From contig JAIVFI010000040.1 in NCBI GenBank assembly GCA_025558095.1, positions 1-64,000 of the forward strand: a stretch of 64,000 nt of DNA, read 5' to 3'. The notes beneath the pieces were generated by a model, which saw only the letters and a program-made list of their open reading frames with translations, was not told where the DNA came from and did not search any database. Below, one piece after another: positions 50,830-62,400 of the stretch. Numbering within the stretch: position 1 is the stretch's first letter; every line of letters starts with the position of its first letter. This DNA is from Hyaloraphidium curvatum (taxonomy: Eukaryota; Monoblepharomycota; Hyaloraphidiomycetes; Hyaloraphidiales; Hyaloraphidiaceae). Made by a program: the position numbers and the translations under genes.

Positions 50830-51089
50830 GCGCTGCCAGCAAACTCGGGAACGAGTCCTATCCCAAAGAAGTCCCGGAAGCTGTCCGACGCCTGCTTATA
50901 CGACTCCATCGCGGCCTCGATGGCGGTACCGTCCGCACCGGAGCCCAACTCGTGCCGCAGTTTCTCGAGGGCGACAACCCTCTCGGCCGTTACGGTTCGC
51001 ATGGCGTTCAGGAAGCGGTCCTCGGGACTCGGCTGCGCGGGGCCGGACGTTGCCGGCCCCGCTTGCATGCCGTTCCCGTCGGCCGCCAT
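50830..51089 (-). pseudogene. Unknown gene cut by repeat R copy 1
   Basis: ATG 51089 opens MAADGNGMQAGPATSG, then SPEDRFLNAMRTVTAERVVALEKLRHELG and a helical segment AIEAAMESYKQASDSFRDFFGIG, typical coding sequence with a probable coiled coil. At 50829 the frame runs straight into repeat R and continues as low-quality sequence to about 50526. The natural C-terminus therefore seems to be replaced or lost. I do not recognise the family. The start is divergent from the membrane protein gene at 51252, 162 bases away. Confidence 0.5.
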
Positions 51090-51251
51090 GCCGAGGGCAC
51101 GCTGTCGAAGACAGCCCTCCGAATATGGCGTTCCAATAGGCCGGCTACTCCGCAAGACCTGCCCAAGCGCGATAAACAGAAAGGGACTGCGGACAAACAG
51201 ACGGCGGGCAATTGACGACGGCCCGCAGGACAGCCTGCAGGAGGTAGAAGC

Positions 51252-52783
51252 ATGGCTTCGGACGCGCTGCTTCCTGCCCGGCTCTCCGACCCCGAGCTCC
51301 TCGCGCTGCTTCCCGCGGAGCCGCCGCGTGGAGTACCGCCGCCGTGGGAACCGCCAGTGGAAACCGACCCCGCGGCCGCGGCGCGCCGTGCGTCGCCGCT
51401 GACGCCTGCTGAGCTAAAGGTCGCGTTCCCGCCGTCGTCGGGGCTCCGTTTGCTTGCGGAAATTGCCGTCGCACTGCGGCCGTACGCGCGGCTGCCGTCT
51501 TCCCCGCGCTGGCCGTTACGTGGGTGTACGGCGAGCAGGTCTTTGGCGTGCGGCAGCGGGCGTTCGCGACTGCCGCGAAAGTTTTTGAGTTTGCGTGCGT
51601 CCTGGTACTGCTCGCAGCAACGGGCTTCATGGTGCGCGAACTGGAGCCCGCCGGCGGTGGTTTGGACCCCGAAACAAAAGGGAAGGGAGCGGAGCCCGTC
51701 ATGGATGACGATGTCATGGCACCTCTCGCACGATGGTTCCAACTGATTGCGACCCGCGGCGAAGCGGGGCGTGCAGACGGAGCGAATGGTGCCGACAGTG
51801 GTTCGAGTGTGACGCCTTCCACCTGGCCGCTGATTGCGCACGTCGATAGGGACCCCTTCTGCCCTTGTGTTGGGGCACCGTGCCTGGGCTCCCTGCCTCG
51901 GCGCACCGTCGCGTCCTTCGCAGCGTTCTGCGGCATCAATTTCTTCTTCTTAATGGGCACATACGTCATCCTGGCCAACTATACCCCCCTGTTTACCCTC
52001 GCTGCGGACACATGGACCCACGTTTGGAGTGCAGTCGCCTGCACCTTGGTGATTCTTCTGCAGGCATCGTACCAGCTCCTTGCCCAGTTGACGTTCGCGC
52101 GGAACGACTCCTCACTGCAGGCCACGAGCCTCGAGACGCGTCTCCAAGTCCGCGCCTTCCGCCTCGCCCTGGGCTCCCTCGTCAGCCGCTTTCGGCAAGC
52201 CGAGCTTTTCGCCACCGACCTACCTCCCGAATCGCTGCCGATCCCTGCGGACGCTGAGCTCCACGTCGTGCTGTTCCGCGCCCTCGCCCCCACATGGCGG
52301 TTCCGTGCCGCCTACCACGGCGTGCTGCACGCCCTCATCGTTGGCCTCTTTTTCCACCACCTACTTTCTTCCGTCTTCTACCTGGTCGGCGGAGCGTGCC
52401 TGCCCGCGTATGAGCTGATGGCCTTGGGCTACTACCTCTGCTTCGTGTTCCTGCAGCTCGGCAACCTTGTCCGGAGCAACGCCAAGCTCGACGCGGTCGC
52501 GCGGTTGTTTGCCCAGGCCCGCGCCGAGCTCCGCCTGCTCCGGATCCGCCTCGGGCCCGCGGGCGGGCCGCTGCGGGACCGCGCCGCGGACGCGATCGCG
52601 GCGCTTTCGACCGCGCTCGAGGGCGGCGCGGACATGCGCGCCACGTTCCTGCGCGTGCCGGTGTCGGTGGGGCTCATACGGACCGCCGCAGCGTCGCTGC
52701 TGACCGTCGGGCTGGCGGCGTTCGGGCTGCTGCGTGGGGCGGGGGTGTACGTGACGGTGCAGAATGTGTGCTGGGCGACGTGA
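51252..52783 (+). CDS. Multi-pass membrane protein, paralogue of 55315-56923 (one frame break)
   Basis: It starts at ATG 51252 (MASDALLPARLSDPELLALL) in one frame to about 51485 (LRLLAEIAVALRP). The continuation, AAVFPALAVTWVYGEQVFGVR, and all later membrane segments (FEFACVLVLLAATGFM; FAAFCGINFFFLMGTYVIL; VWSAVACTLVILLQASYQLL; VGLFFHHLLSSVFYLVGG; TAAASLLTVGLAAFGLLRG) are in the next frame, to TGA 52781-52783. No AG acceptor lies in the region, so an indel or sequencing error is likelier than an intron. A Cys-rich loop (CPCVGAPC) matches CPCSGSACC in the paralogue. About six or seven membrane spans. No named family recognised. Confidence 0.6.
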
Positions 52784-53391
52784 GGGGCAGGTGCATGGGA
52801 TCTTCCGGATCGTGACGGCATTGCATTGCAATAGCGATGCGAAGAACTCAACAACCACCTCGTCTGGCTTGTCATCACCTGGCCTCCGACCCCAGACTGG
52901 GGACTCCACCTTTCCGGGATCGCGACGGGGCCTGTTCCGTAGATCGCCACGGGGAGGGTCTTGATCCTCGAGTTGGAAATCTCGGCAACAGACGTAGGAA
53001 CCACTTTCACCGTCGTGGTTGCCGGTGAGGGTCAGATTTTCTGACGGTCTGCAGCGGGCTGGAGCTGTTCAAGCAAGAGCGCGGGAGCCGATTTTCTCAC
53101 TAGTTCAGATGCCGCCGACGGCTTCCGGACAGCACTTCGCCGGACCTGGGCCTCGAGGCAAGGCATCCTTACCGATAGTCGGGACCCTTTCTTTTGAAAG
53201 GATTGAGTCCGTGGCATCAGGAAGAAGATGCTCCGCTCCCATTGTCGTGCTCGTGCTGGATGGTCGGTGGGAGAGGCGGTGTTGCGCACCAGCCATCCAC
53301 GGCGGCAATGCCGGCGGGAAATGCCCTCGGCGGCATCTCGCGACGCGCATCCCGCCCCTCCGACAGGTCCTGCTCCGGTCTACCGTCCACC
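52784..53391. other. Spacer upstream of the beta-lactamase-family gene
   Basis: About 610 bases with lower GC; both strands hold only short frames without motifs. It presumably contains the promoter and 5' leader of the gene at 53392. Confidence 0.5.
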
Positions 53392-54981
53392 ATGGTGACG
53401 CGAATACCTCCAGTGTCGACGTTCTCGACCGACCCGCCGCTCTCCGGCTTCGTGGCGCCGGGTTTCGAGGCCGTGCGGGAGCGCTTCCTCGCGCAGCTCC
53501 GTGCCGCTCCGGGAAGCCTTTACGAGCAGCTGGGCGCCTCTTTCGCCGCCTTTCACCGGGGCCGATGCGTGGTCTGCCTCTTCGGAGGGTGCGGAGCGCC
53601 GGCCGAAGTCGCTGCGCGGCCTCTGACGGTCCCGCTTGCAGATGGGAGGACCAGAGCCGGACAAGGCCCTTCGGCCCGGAAACACTCACCGTCATCATGT
53701 CCAACAGCAAGACGATCACCGGGATTGCGGCCGTCAAGATGATTTCGGAGGGGAGGCTGCGGTGGGACACGCCCGTCGCGGAGCTGTGGCCCGAGTTCCG
53801 GACGGGCCACAAGGAGGGTGTGACGGTTCGGGACATTCTCGAGCACCAGGGCGGCGTCGGATGGATGGTGCGGGCTTCCTTTCCTGCTTCTGCCCCTCTT
53901 TGATGTTCTTTGTGCCGCTAGGACAGGGAACACATTCCGACTATTGACGAGGCGAGGGACCTTGACCGGATGGCGGCCAAGATCGCAGGCCAGCCGCACA
54001 ATTTCGGCGGCAAGCTGGTCAAGTCCTATCACGGGATCTCTGGTGGCTGGTTTCTCAATGGTTCGCGGTTCCGCGGCTCGGCACGGACTGCAGTGCTGAC
54101 TCCCCGGATTTGCAGAGGTATTCCGGCGGGCGCACCCCGAAAGAAAGACCCTCGGCGAGATTCTTCTGGGCGAGATCAACGCTAAGCTCGGGATCGAAAT
54201 CTACTGCGGCCTTCCCTCCGCCCTCCAGAGCCGAGTCTGCCGCGTGGTGATGGCTCCTTCGATGCTCTCCCCTCCCTCTCACCCCATTCCCGCCGAGGAC
54301 GGCGACCCTTGCACCATCATCTTGAACCCGGAACACGAGGAGAAATCTCTCACGAGGAGCTTCTACACCGGCATCCGCGACATTCCTCCGGAACCGGCGA
54401 ACGAAAGGACCATTGCCAACAGCCGGCGCGCGCTCGAAGTCGAGACGCCCAGCGGCTTTTTGGTTTCGAACGCCTACAGCATGGCAGCATTGGCGAGCAC
54501 CATGAGTCGGAAAGGGGAAGGATGGCTCGCGGATGAACGGACGTGGGAAGAAGCCCACACCTTGGAGCACCGGAATCTGGGTGAGCTCCTCGCCCGCAGC
54601 TGAGACTTTCACCCACTTACCTGTCCTCTTGCAGACCAACGCGACACGGTCATAGGAACACCGATCCGGACAACGTGGGCCGGCTTCATGTTGTCTGATC
54701 CAGGTGTCGCGATTCCCGGATGGGGCGTGGACTGGGTGACCGGCCGGCGGCGGACTGTCGTTCCCGAGGCCCGGAGACCGGGATGGGAATGGACCGGCTG
54801 GGCCGGCACCGGCGGCTCGATAATGCAGTGGTGCGCGGGGCACGAGGTCTCGATCGGGTTCCTGCCCAACTACCTCCATCTTGCCTTGCTCGGCGACGAG
54901 CGGGGCAAGGATCTGGCTTTGGCGCTGGTGGAGTGCGTCGAGGAGATAGAGCGGAGAGAGCAGGGAGATTCTAAGATGTAG
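53392..54981 (+). CDS. Beta-lactamase-family serine hydrolase (LACTB/esterase type)
   Basis: Model: exons 53392-53588, 53642-53867, 53922-54060, 54116-54580 and 54635-54981; 457 residues. The N-terminus PPLSGFVAPGFEAVRERF and LGASFAAFHRGRCVV is typical of the EstB/LACTB-like group. The catalytic S-x-x-K is M-S-N-S-K-T-I-T-G at residues 86-89, followed by EGRLRWDTPVAELWPEF and VTVRDILEHQGGV. The Tyr motif is in KSYHGISGGWFLNEVFRRA, and the third motif region is AGTGGSIMQWCAGHEV. These enzymes are usually esterases or peptidases rather than antibiotic-degrading enzymes. No signal peptide is visible. All four introns are 53-55 nt. The last exon is duplicated at 49407-49587. Confidence 0.9.
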
Positions 54982-55000
54982 TCTAATGGAGCGGATCCAC

Positions 55001-55233
55001 GTGGCACGGCGCGGGGGTTTCGGTGCGGCTCGTCCGTCGACCCCGCGGGCAGGTTCTACCCGGGCCAGCTGCCGGACGGGATCCTGCCGGGGCACGCCAA
55101 GTGGTTCTACCGGGGGTGCGCGACCGATGCGGCGCCGGTGAGGTGTCCGCAGCGGCCGCTGAAGGCGTACGAGGGGTTCGGGCCGGACCACACGGCGTGT
55201 CCAGAGGGCAACGGGCTCTGGTGTGCGTACTAG
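55001..55233 (+). pseudogene. Orphan 3' fragment coding a cysteine-rich C-terminus
   Basis: Directly after the beta-lactamase stop and flank, one frame reads GFRCGSSVDPAGRFYPGQLP, then HAKWFYRGCATDAAPVRCPQ and HTACPEGNGLWCAY, ending at TAG 55231-55233. Six cysteines and the coherent composition suggest the end of a secreted-type protein. There is no start or upstream exon, since the sequence before 55001 belongs to the neighbouring gene. It is therefore a stranded fragment brought in by rearrangement. I do not recognise the family. Confidence 0.5.
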
Positions 55234-55314
55234 AAACTGTACTGCGGGGATGCAAAGACATGGTTGACGGTGCGAGCTGTCCGCGGGCCAAGAATCCCGT
55301 GTCCCGGCGGCCGG

Positions 55315-56923
55315 TCAACCCGGGCACACGCTCCCCAGCGCCACCGCGACCCCGAACCCCCTCGCGGCCCCCCACGCCGCGAACGCCACGGTGGCCAGCG
55401 ACACCAGCAGCGCCCTCAGGCTCCCGTAGCCGACCTCGAACCCCAGGAACTTGCGCCGCGCCTGCAACGATTCGGCCACGCACCGCGCGAGGAACCCCGC
55501 GTGCGCGGCGAGGTGCGCCGCGGGGGGGAGCTGCGGCGCGTTGGGGGGCTGCGCGAGGACGAGGAGCTCCCCGATTTCGGAGAGGGCGAGGGAGTAGAGC
55601 TCCCCCGCGAGGGCGATCTCGCGGTTGGCCGCGGCGGCGGACCACAGGTCCACGAGGAGGTGCGCGAGGTAGTAGGCGAGGAAGGCGACGGTCCATGCGG
55701 GGACGCAGCCGCCGATGGCCTGCGGGGAACGGTGGGGCGGTCAGTGGGCGTCGCGGCATTGTGGTAGGGAGGCGGCCCACGATGCTGAGGGCCACCAAGG
55801 CGGCGTAGAGGCCGATGAAGACGGGGAAGATGTGGGAAAGGCTGAAGAAGGCAAACTCGAGGCGCCAGCGGGGGCGCAGCTCGGCGTGGAACTGCATGTA
55901 GGGTTCCGCGGTGCCCCAGAGGTCGCCGGAAGCGGGGAAGGGTGCCTTGTCGACGATAGCGCGGCGCGCGCGGGCGAGGAGGGCGCCGAGGGCGCGGCGG
56001 AGGAGACGCCGGCGGACGCGGCCCTCGATCTTGACGAGGGTAAAGTCGGCCTGCTGGACGGTGAAGGGCTCCAGAGCCACGGTCGGGATGAGGGCACATG
56101 CGAGCACGGCCAGAAAAATGCTCCACCAGTGCGCCCATATCTCCGGCGCTGCAAACAGCGGCGTCCACAGGAGCATCACCCCCGCGACGGTGAACAGGGC
56201 CGCGTACAGGCACCTCACGGCGAGCCACTGCGCCGGTGCCGCGTCCAGCAGCCCGCCGCAGCATGCCGATCCGGAGCACGGGCACTCGTCGTCGCCCTCG
56301 TCGTGGCCGAGCAAGGTGCCGGGGAGGAGGCCCGAGCGGTCCGGCGGCCCGACGCAGCGGAACCAGGCGGGGAGCAGGGCGAGCTGCCGCAGGAAGCCGG
56401 TCGCCATGCGCCGTGCCCCGAGCGCCGGTCGGATCCAGAAGGAGACGAGCATGCGCATGTGGTTCAGCATGGCGACAAACGTGCCCAGCGCGCGGTTGAA
56501 GGCCATCTGCCCGCCGAGCCACACGAAGGGGTCCGCGGCGCACGCAAAGGCGAGCACCGCGAAGCCGCCCGCCAGCTGCCGCGTCGGGGTGGGCGGCGAC
56601 AAAGGGAAGGCGAAGAGGGCGCAGGCGACGAGCGCGGCGGCCGATCCGTAGAGCAGCGCGTGGCGGAAGAAGATCGACGGCGGCGCCCACGACAGGCGGA
56701 GCGTGAGCGCCACCAGCCCGCGGAGGGGCCGCCACGGCGCGAGCGCGGCGAGCAGCCCCGCCTCGGTCGGCGGCGCGGCGCGCAGGGCTGCGGCGGGGTC
56801 GGCGGGGCGCGGCGCGTCCGACAGCGACTGCGGGGCTGGGCCCGGCAGGGGGAACGCGGCCGCCCAGTCTTCCGCGGAGAAGAAGCCGCGCTTGCTCGGC
56901 TCCGGGTCGAGAATGGCCGCCAT
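55315..56923 (-). CDS. Multi-pass membrane protein, paralogue of 51252-52783
   Basis: Model: exon 1 56923-55781, intron 55780-55720 (GTGGGC...CCCGCAG, 61 nt), exon 2 55719-55315; 515 residues. The N-terminus MAAILDPEPSKRGFFSAEDW is followed by about seven membrane segments (FFRHALLYGSAAALVACALF; GGFAVLAFACA; LYAALFTVAGVMLLW; WSIFLAVLACALIPTVAL; FPVFIGLYAALVALSI; WTVAFLAYYLAHLLV; LLVSLATVAFAAWGAARG). A loop with ECPCSGSACC matches CPCVGAPC in the paralogue, as do PRWRLEFAFFSLSH / PTWRFRAAYHGVLH. This copy is unbroken. The family appears to be uncharacterised, and metal or redox sensing through the Cys loop is only a guess. Confidence 0.75.
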
Positions 56924-56992
56924 TGGACCGCGTTGGGGGAAGGGGATGAGGGGAGTGGCGAGCACAGCCGCACAACACACACAGCCGATGAT

Positions 56993-58118
56993 GCATTCCA
57001 GTCTTTGGCAGGCATGGGCTTCACTCGGAGTCGTCGGCGCAGCGCGCAGGCACCGGCACAGCTCCGGCCCCGGCCCCACGGTCTCCGTCTTTTTGGCCAT
57101 CCAGAAGCGAAGCAGCTAGTGCTTCGGCACTAGAAGAATCTGACAGAAGGTGGCGCCGGCAAGCGACCAATGCCATCGCGTCTATCGGAAGATCCGATCG
57201 ACGTTTCCGCCCGGCCGCGCCCGTGGTCTCCGTCTCCGGCCCCGTCCGGCCCTCAAGGATCCGATTCCTGGATTCCATGGCTCCCGCGCCGCCCGGCGAC
57301 GGCGACACTCGGGTCATCGCATCGACCGGCCCGTCCGATCGATTGTGAGCCCGAGCCCGCCGTCTCCGCCCGTGACGCGGCGGCCATCTGATCCAGCCAA
57401 TTCCAGCCCGAATGGTCTGTCGGTGACGGTGGGGCTCCACGGCGCAAAAAGGGACGGCGGGGTTGGCCCGTCCTCGATCACGGTGCCGATCCGACCGTCT
57501 CCAAGGCCTCCCTGCAACTGGTGAAGCATCCCCGTTCGTCACACGTGCCCGTCCGCTGCTGGCTCTTCGCTTCGACAGCGGCTCCTGCTCTTCATCTCAT
57601 CGATGGCGCGCGGCCGTCGACGAGTCGATGCAGCGCCACTGTCTGCAGCGCCTGCCCGCCGTTGGTTCATCGCCGCTGGGAGAAGCCATATCGGTTGTCC
57701 CTCCGCCGTGGCCCAGCGGTCCTCCAGCGACGGCGAGTTTCCACGTATGAGACATCGATCGTCGGCGGGATTGCCGACGAATGCCCGGAAGATCGCCGTC
57801 TCCATTCGGCTTTACGCCTCCACTCCATTCGGCTTGCGCCTCGGGCCCGGCCACCATGCGTGCAGCTTCCGCCGCCGATCGGTGGCCGGGGAATGCCGCC
57901 GTCTCCGGGCCGCGCCGCCCTCCGGCTGGAAGGCGTAAGAAGCCCGGCCCCTCCTTCTCGTCCCGTCCCGAAAGCGGTCCCACCGACAGCTGCCCAAGGC
58001 AACCGTCTGGCGATGGGTATACTTGTCCACCACAACGCACCGGCGGCTGTCAGCGAGTCGGGAACGGGTGATGACGTGGAGCTGAAACGCGGGACCGCGG
58101 GCCGGGAGCCAGGTTGAG
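56993..58118. repeat. Repeat R, copy 2
   Basis: Same direction and same ends as copy 1 (GCATTCCAGTCTTTGGCAGG to GGGAGCCAGGTTGAG) with scattered substitutions and a few deletions, so it is about 90 bases shorter. It begins 69 bases upstream of the start codon of the minus-strand membrane protein and so probably includes part of its promoter. Confidence 0.85.
57116..57133. repeat. Perfect hairpin with UUCG-type loop in repeat R copy 2
   Basis: CTAGTGC-TTCG-GCACTAG, identical to 49738-49755. Confidence 0.85.
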
Positions 58119-58445
58119 ACGCTGCGAGCGAGCTGTTCGAGCCGAATAGATAAGCCGCGCATCTCGACGTGGTGGGGAAAGCGGCATGGTGAAGTGGAAG
58201 CCGGCGACGGTGGAGCGCTCGAAGTCCAGAAAAACGTCGGCGATGCGCGTCCGCCGACATCCCGGTGCCGCCCCGTCGTCTCCGTCCTGCAGGCCCTCGC
58301 GGGGGCGGACCTTGATGATGCGTCGGTCAATGCGGCGGCGGCACGCATCGGACGAGCACATCGACCGGGAATGCGATCGGATGCGTCCGCCCGCGCCCGC
58401 CGTCTTCGCCCCCGTCCCCGTCCAGTCCCCGAAAGGCTAGGTCGC

Positions 58446-59250
58446 TTTATCCTGTGGCTGCAGAGCCTTTCATCGGCGACGGCGGACTGCATCCTCGCAT
58501 CGACCGGCGCGTCCGATCGATCGAGGCTCCGAGCCCGCCGTCTCCTTCCCGGCCGTGCCGCGGCTGTCGCGCATGGCTCATCCGGGGACGGTAGGCTTCC
58601 ACGCACACCATTGCCGGCAAGGTTGCCCTGCGTCCATCGGTTGCCGGCACCGGGTCCCACCGTCCCCGCGGCCTCGCGAGGAGAAGCTGCGATGGCGGAC
58701 GGCCAGCGACCAGTCGATGCGGACCCGCTGTCTCCCGCGCCTGCGTGCCGTTGGCGGGTCGGCGCAGAAGCCACCTCGGCTGACCGTGCGTCGTGGTTCG
58801 ACGGTCCTCCAGCGACGGAGAACTTCAATGGACGGTCGTCGGCAGGATTGCCGCCGACGATCTGCCCCGAAGATCGCCGTCTCCGTCCGGCTCGCGCCTC
58901 CGCCCCGGCCGGCCAGCATGCGTGCAGTCCTGCGGCCCGGGCCGGTGTAAGCACAGTTCCCTAGCTAGTTCGATCCGGTGACGGCGGCGAGGCCGGGGAA
59001 ATGCATCAACAGCTTCCGCCGTCGATCGGTTGCCGCGGAATGCCGCCGTCTCCGGCCCGCGCCGCCCTCGCGGGGAGGCGTGCCAAGCCCAGCGCGCCGC
59101 GCCGGTCGCGTCCCGTCCCGAAGCGGTCCCGCCGACAGCCGCCGAACCAACATTCCCAGAAGATGTGCAGAGTCGTCCGCCCATCACCGCGAAGCATCGG
59201 GCGGCTGTCTGCGTGTCCGGAGCGGGGATGACGTGGAGGTGAGGCGCGGG
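58446..59250. repeat. Repeat R, diverged copy 3
   Basis: It shares in order several blocks with copies 1 and 2: CGAGCCCGCCGTCTCC, GACCAGTCGATGC, GAAGATCGCCGTCTCCGTCCGG, TTGCCGCGGAATGCCGC and CCCATCACCGCGAAGCATC...GCGGCTGTCTGCG. Divergence is much higher and the hairpin end is missing. It lies directly downstream of copy 2 with about 330 bases between. Confidence 0.65.
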
Positions 59251-59475
59251 AGCGCGGGCCCAGCCCGAGCTGGGGCACCGGGAGCGGAGTATAGGAGCTG
59301 GATAGATGGTCTGCGAGTCCAGCCTATGGTCGTAAATGGGTCGCCCGGCGTCCTGTCCAGCCTTGCGTGGCAAGGGGCTGAAGTTAGAGTCGCGCGCTGT
59401 TTAGGGCGCTAAGGCCAAGTCCGCCACCGGAACTTCAGTCAGACGCGTCGATTCGAGTGCGCGCAGGCAGTCAAA
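59251..59475. promoter_or_regulatory. Region upstream of the RNB-domain gene
   Basis: 225 bases of moderate GC between repeat R copy 3 and ATG 59476; the presumed promoter and leader. No element recognised. Confidence 0.4.
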
Positions 59476-62400
59476 ATGGACTCCGACGCGCCCCAAAACG
59501 GCGGCTCAGGGCCACGCGGCCGCGGCGCCCCGCGCGGGCGGTTCCGCGGGCGGTTCCGCGTCCCGCGCGGCGAGCGGGGCGGCCGCTCCCAAGGCAGCAA
59601 CGCGACTCAGCCCATCGAGGCGGCGGCCGCCGACCCGTTCTCCGCGGCGGGCTCGGAGGCCGTGCTCGACTTCTCGGCGCTGGCGGGCGTGCCGGCCGTG
59701 CGGACGCGCGCGTTCGTCGACATGCTGTCGGACGGCCAGGCCGCGGCGGACCCAGACGCAAGCTACCAGACATACGCCGATCCCGGCTATCCCGACGCGG
59801 CATACGCTCCCAGAGGCCGCGGGAGGGCCCGCGGGCGGGGCGGGCCCGGCGGCCCCCGCGCCCCGCGCGGCTCCTTCGACACCCCGATGCCCGCCCCGCC
59901 GCGCGACTTTGGCGCAGACCTTCGGGGACGCCTCCGCCCGCCGCGCTCCTCAGGCAGCATGCCGCAGTCGGCGGACACCGTGGACGCGTTCATGGACGCG
60001 CTGAGGAGCTCCGATGCGATGGACGACGACGGGCCTGAAGAAACACCCGGGCCGTCGGCGCAGCCGGGAGATCAGAAGGCACGGAGGAAGCAGCGGCCCG
60101 GCAAGCGCGACCGCGACCGCATGCGGGCCGAGGCACCCGCCGCTGGCAGCTCCTTCTCGTCGGCTGGCGCGGAACCATCGGGCGATGTGGAGATTGTCGG
60201 CGGATGGGCGGACGACCCCTCCCCGATCCCCGCCCCGCAGCCGTCGCACACACCCCTCCAGGCGGACCAGCCCTCGGACTCGGACGCCACGCTGGGCCTG
60301 CGCGTCGTACCCCGCGGCCGAGGCAGAGGCAGGGGCCGCGGAAGGGGCGGCGTGCCGGCGTACGAAGAGAGCGAGGCGAGCAGCAGCGCCCGCGAACCCG
60401 ACTCGGACCGCGGCGGGAGGGGCAGGGGACGCGGAAGGCGCAGGGGCGCGGACGGGTTCGTGCCGAGGGGGCACGCAGGGAGGGGAGGGCATCACCGGGA
60501 GGCGGATCCGGCTGCCGAGCGGGGAGGCCGCCACCAAGAAAGAGGAGCCCACCACCACGAGCGGGGCAGCCACCACCGCGGTGCGCTCTCGCAGCTCACG
60601 CACGGCCGTGGCGGGCACCAGCACCACGAGCGGGGCGGGCACGCGCACCAGTCCGACCGCGGCGCGCACCGCGGCGCTCACCAGCAGCACGACCGCGGGC
60701 ACACCCCCCACCGCGGCCGCGGCCGCCCCTCCCTCCCCCCCGACACCCCGCCGCCCTCCTCCGCCTCCCCGCGAGGGCGTGGCCGCGGCCGCGGCGGTTC
60801 CACCCCGTCGGGACTCGGCGCCCCGTCGCCCGGCCGCCGCCCCCCCTTCGACGAGCACCTCCCCGAGCCCGACCTCCGCCGCCTGCTCGCCACCGACCCC
60901 CTGTGCTTCTCCGCCGCGATCCGGCTGAACCGCCGCGCGCGCGACGAGGCGTTCGCCACGCCCCCTCCCGGCTTCCGCACGGGTGCCGCGCCCGGTGTGG
61001 ACGTGCTGATCGCGGGGAGCAGGATGCGCAACCGCGCGATGGAGGGGGACGTGGTGGTTGTGCGGTTGTTGGATGGGGAGGAGAGGGAGAGGGAGGAGGG
61101 GAGGAGGGACAGGGGGAGGAGGGAGAGGGGGGAGGAGGACTCGCGGCGGAACGAGGTGGCGAGGGGGGAGGGCGTGCAATCCGGGGGCGAGAGCGATTCG
61201 GAGGATGGGGACGGGCAAGACGGGGGGAAGGAAGCCTACGTGAGGGTGGAGGACAGGCCCGAGTTCAGGAACCCGCTGGGGAGGGTGCTCGGCATCCTGG
61301 AGCAGAGGAGGCACCCCGTCGTCGGGAGGGTGGTTCTGGATCCGTTCGAGGAGGAGGGCAAGGAGAGGCCGAGGAAGGAGGGGGAATGGCCGAGGATGGT
61401 GTGGTTCAGGCCGGTGCGTCGAACTCGGGGCAAATGTGCGATCAGTCGCTGACTTTGCTTGGGGTCATGACGCAGACGGACAAGCGCGTGCCGCTGCTCG
61501 CGCTGCCCTCGGAGGACCTCCCGCCCGACACCATGCGCGCGCTCCTGACGCGGCAGGCCCCCGCCACCGGCCCCGACCCGCGCACGACGCTCTACACCGC
61601 CACCGTCTCGCGCTGGCCCGCCACCTCGCGCCACCCGTTCGGCCGGCTCGGCGGCGTGCTCGGCGAGATCGGCCAGCTCGAGGTCGAGTCCCGCGCGCTG
61701 CTCGTGGACCACGACGTGCGCACGGAGCCGTTCGGCGAGGCCGTGCTGGACTGCCTCCCCGCGACGCCGTGGTCGATCCCCGACGACGAGATCGCGCGGA
61801 GGTGGGACCTCCGCTCGGAGCGCGTGTTCTCGGTGGACCCGCCCACGGCCAAGGACCTCGACGACGCGCTCTCGGTCACCCCGATCCCCGGCCGGCCGGG
61901 CTGGTTCCGCGTGGGCGTGCACATCGCCGACGTCTCCTTCTTCGTCCCCGAATCCTCCGCTTTGGACGCCGAGGCGCGCGAGCGCGCGACGACGGTCTAC
62001 CTCGTGCAGAGGGCGGTGCCGATGCTGCCCGCGCTGCTGTGCGAGGAGCTGTGCTCGCTCAACCCCGGCGTGGACAGGCTGGCGTTCAGCGTGCGGTGGA
62101 CGATGGACGCCGCCGGGAACGTGGAAGGGCAGCCGGAGTTTGGGAGGAGCGTGATACGGAGCTGCGCCAAGCTCGCGTACGGGGACGCGCAGGAGGTGAT
62201 CGAAGGGAGGGCTTGGGAGGGGGGGTACTGGAGCCCCGAGACGATGAAGCACCGCCCCCCTCCGCACGTCGAGGCGCCGCACACGTCGGAGCAGGTCGCC
62301 GAGGACATCAAGGCGCTGTGGGGGATGGCGAGGGAGCTGAGGAGGAGGAGGTACGAGGGCGGGGCGCTGTGGATGCAGAACGTCAAGCTGTGGTTCGCGC

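Noticed and set aside
49613-59250. Repeat R as a CRISPR-like or tandem-repeat array
   Set aside because: The repeated words are irregularly spaced and embedded in long, diverging copies; there is no regular repeat-spacer pattern.
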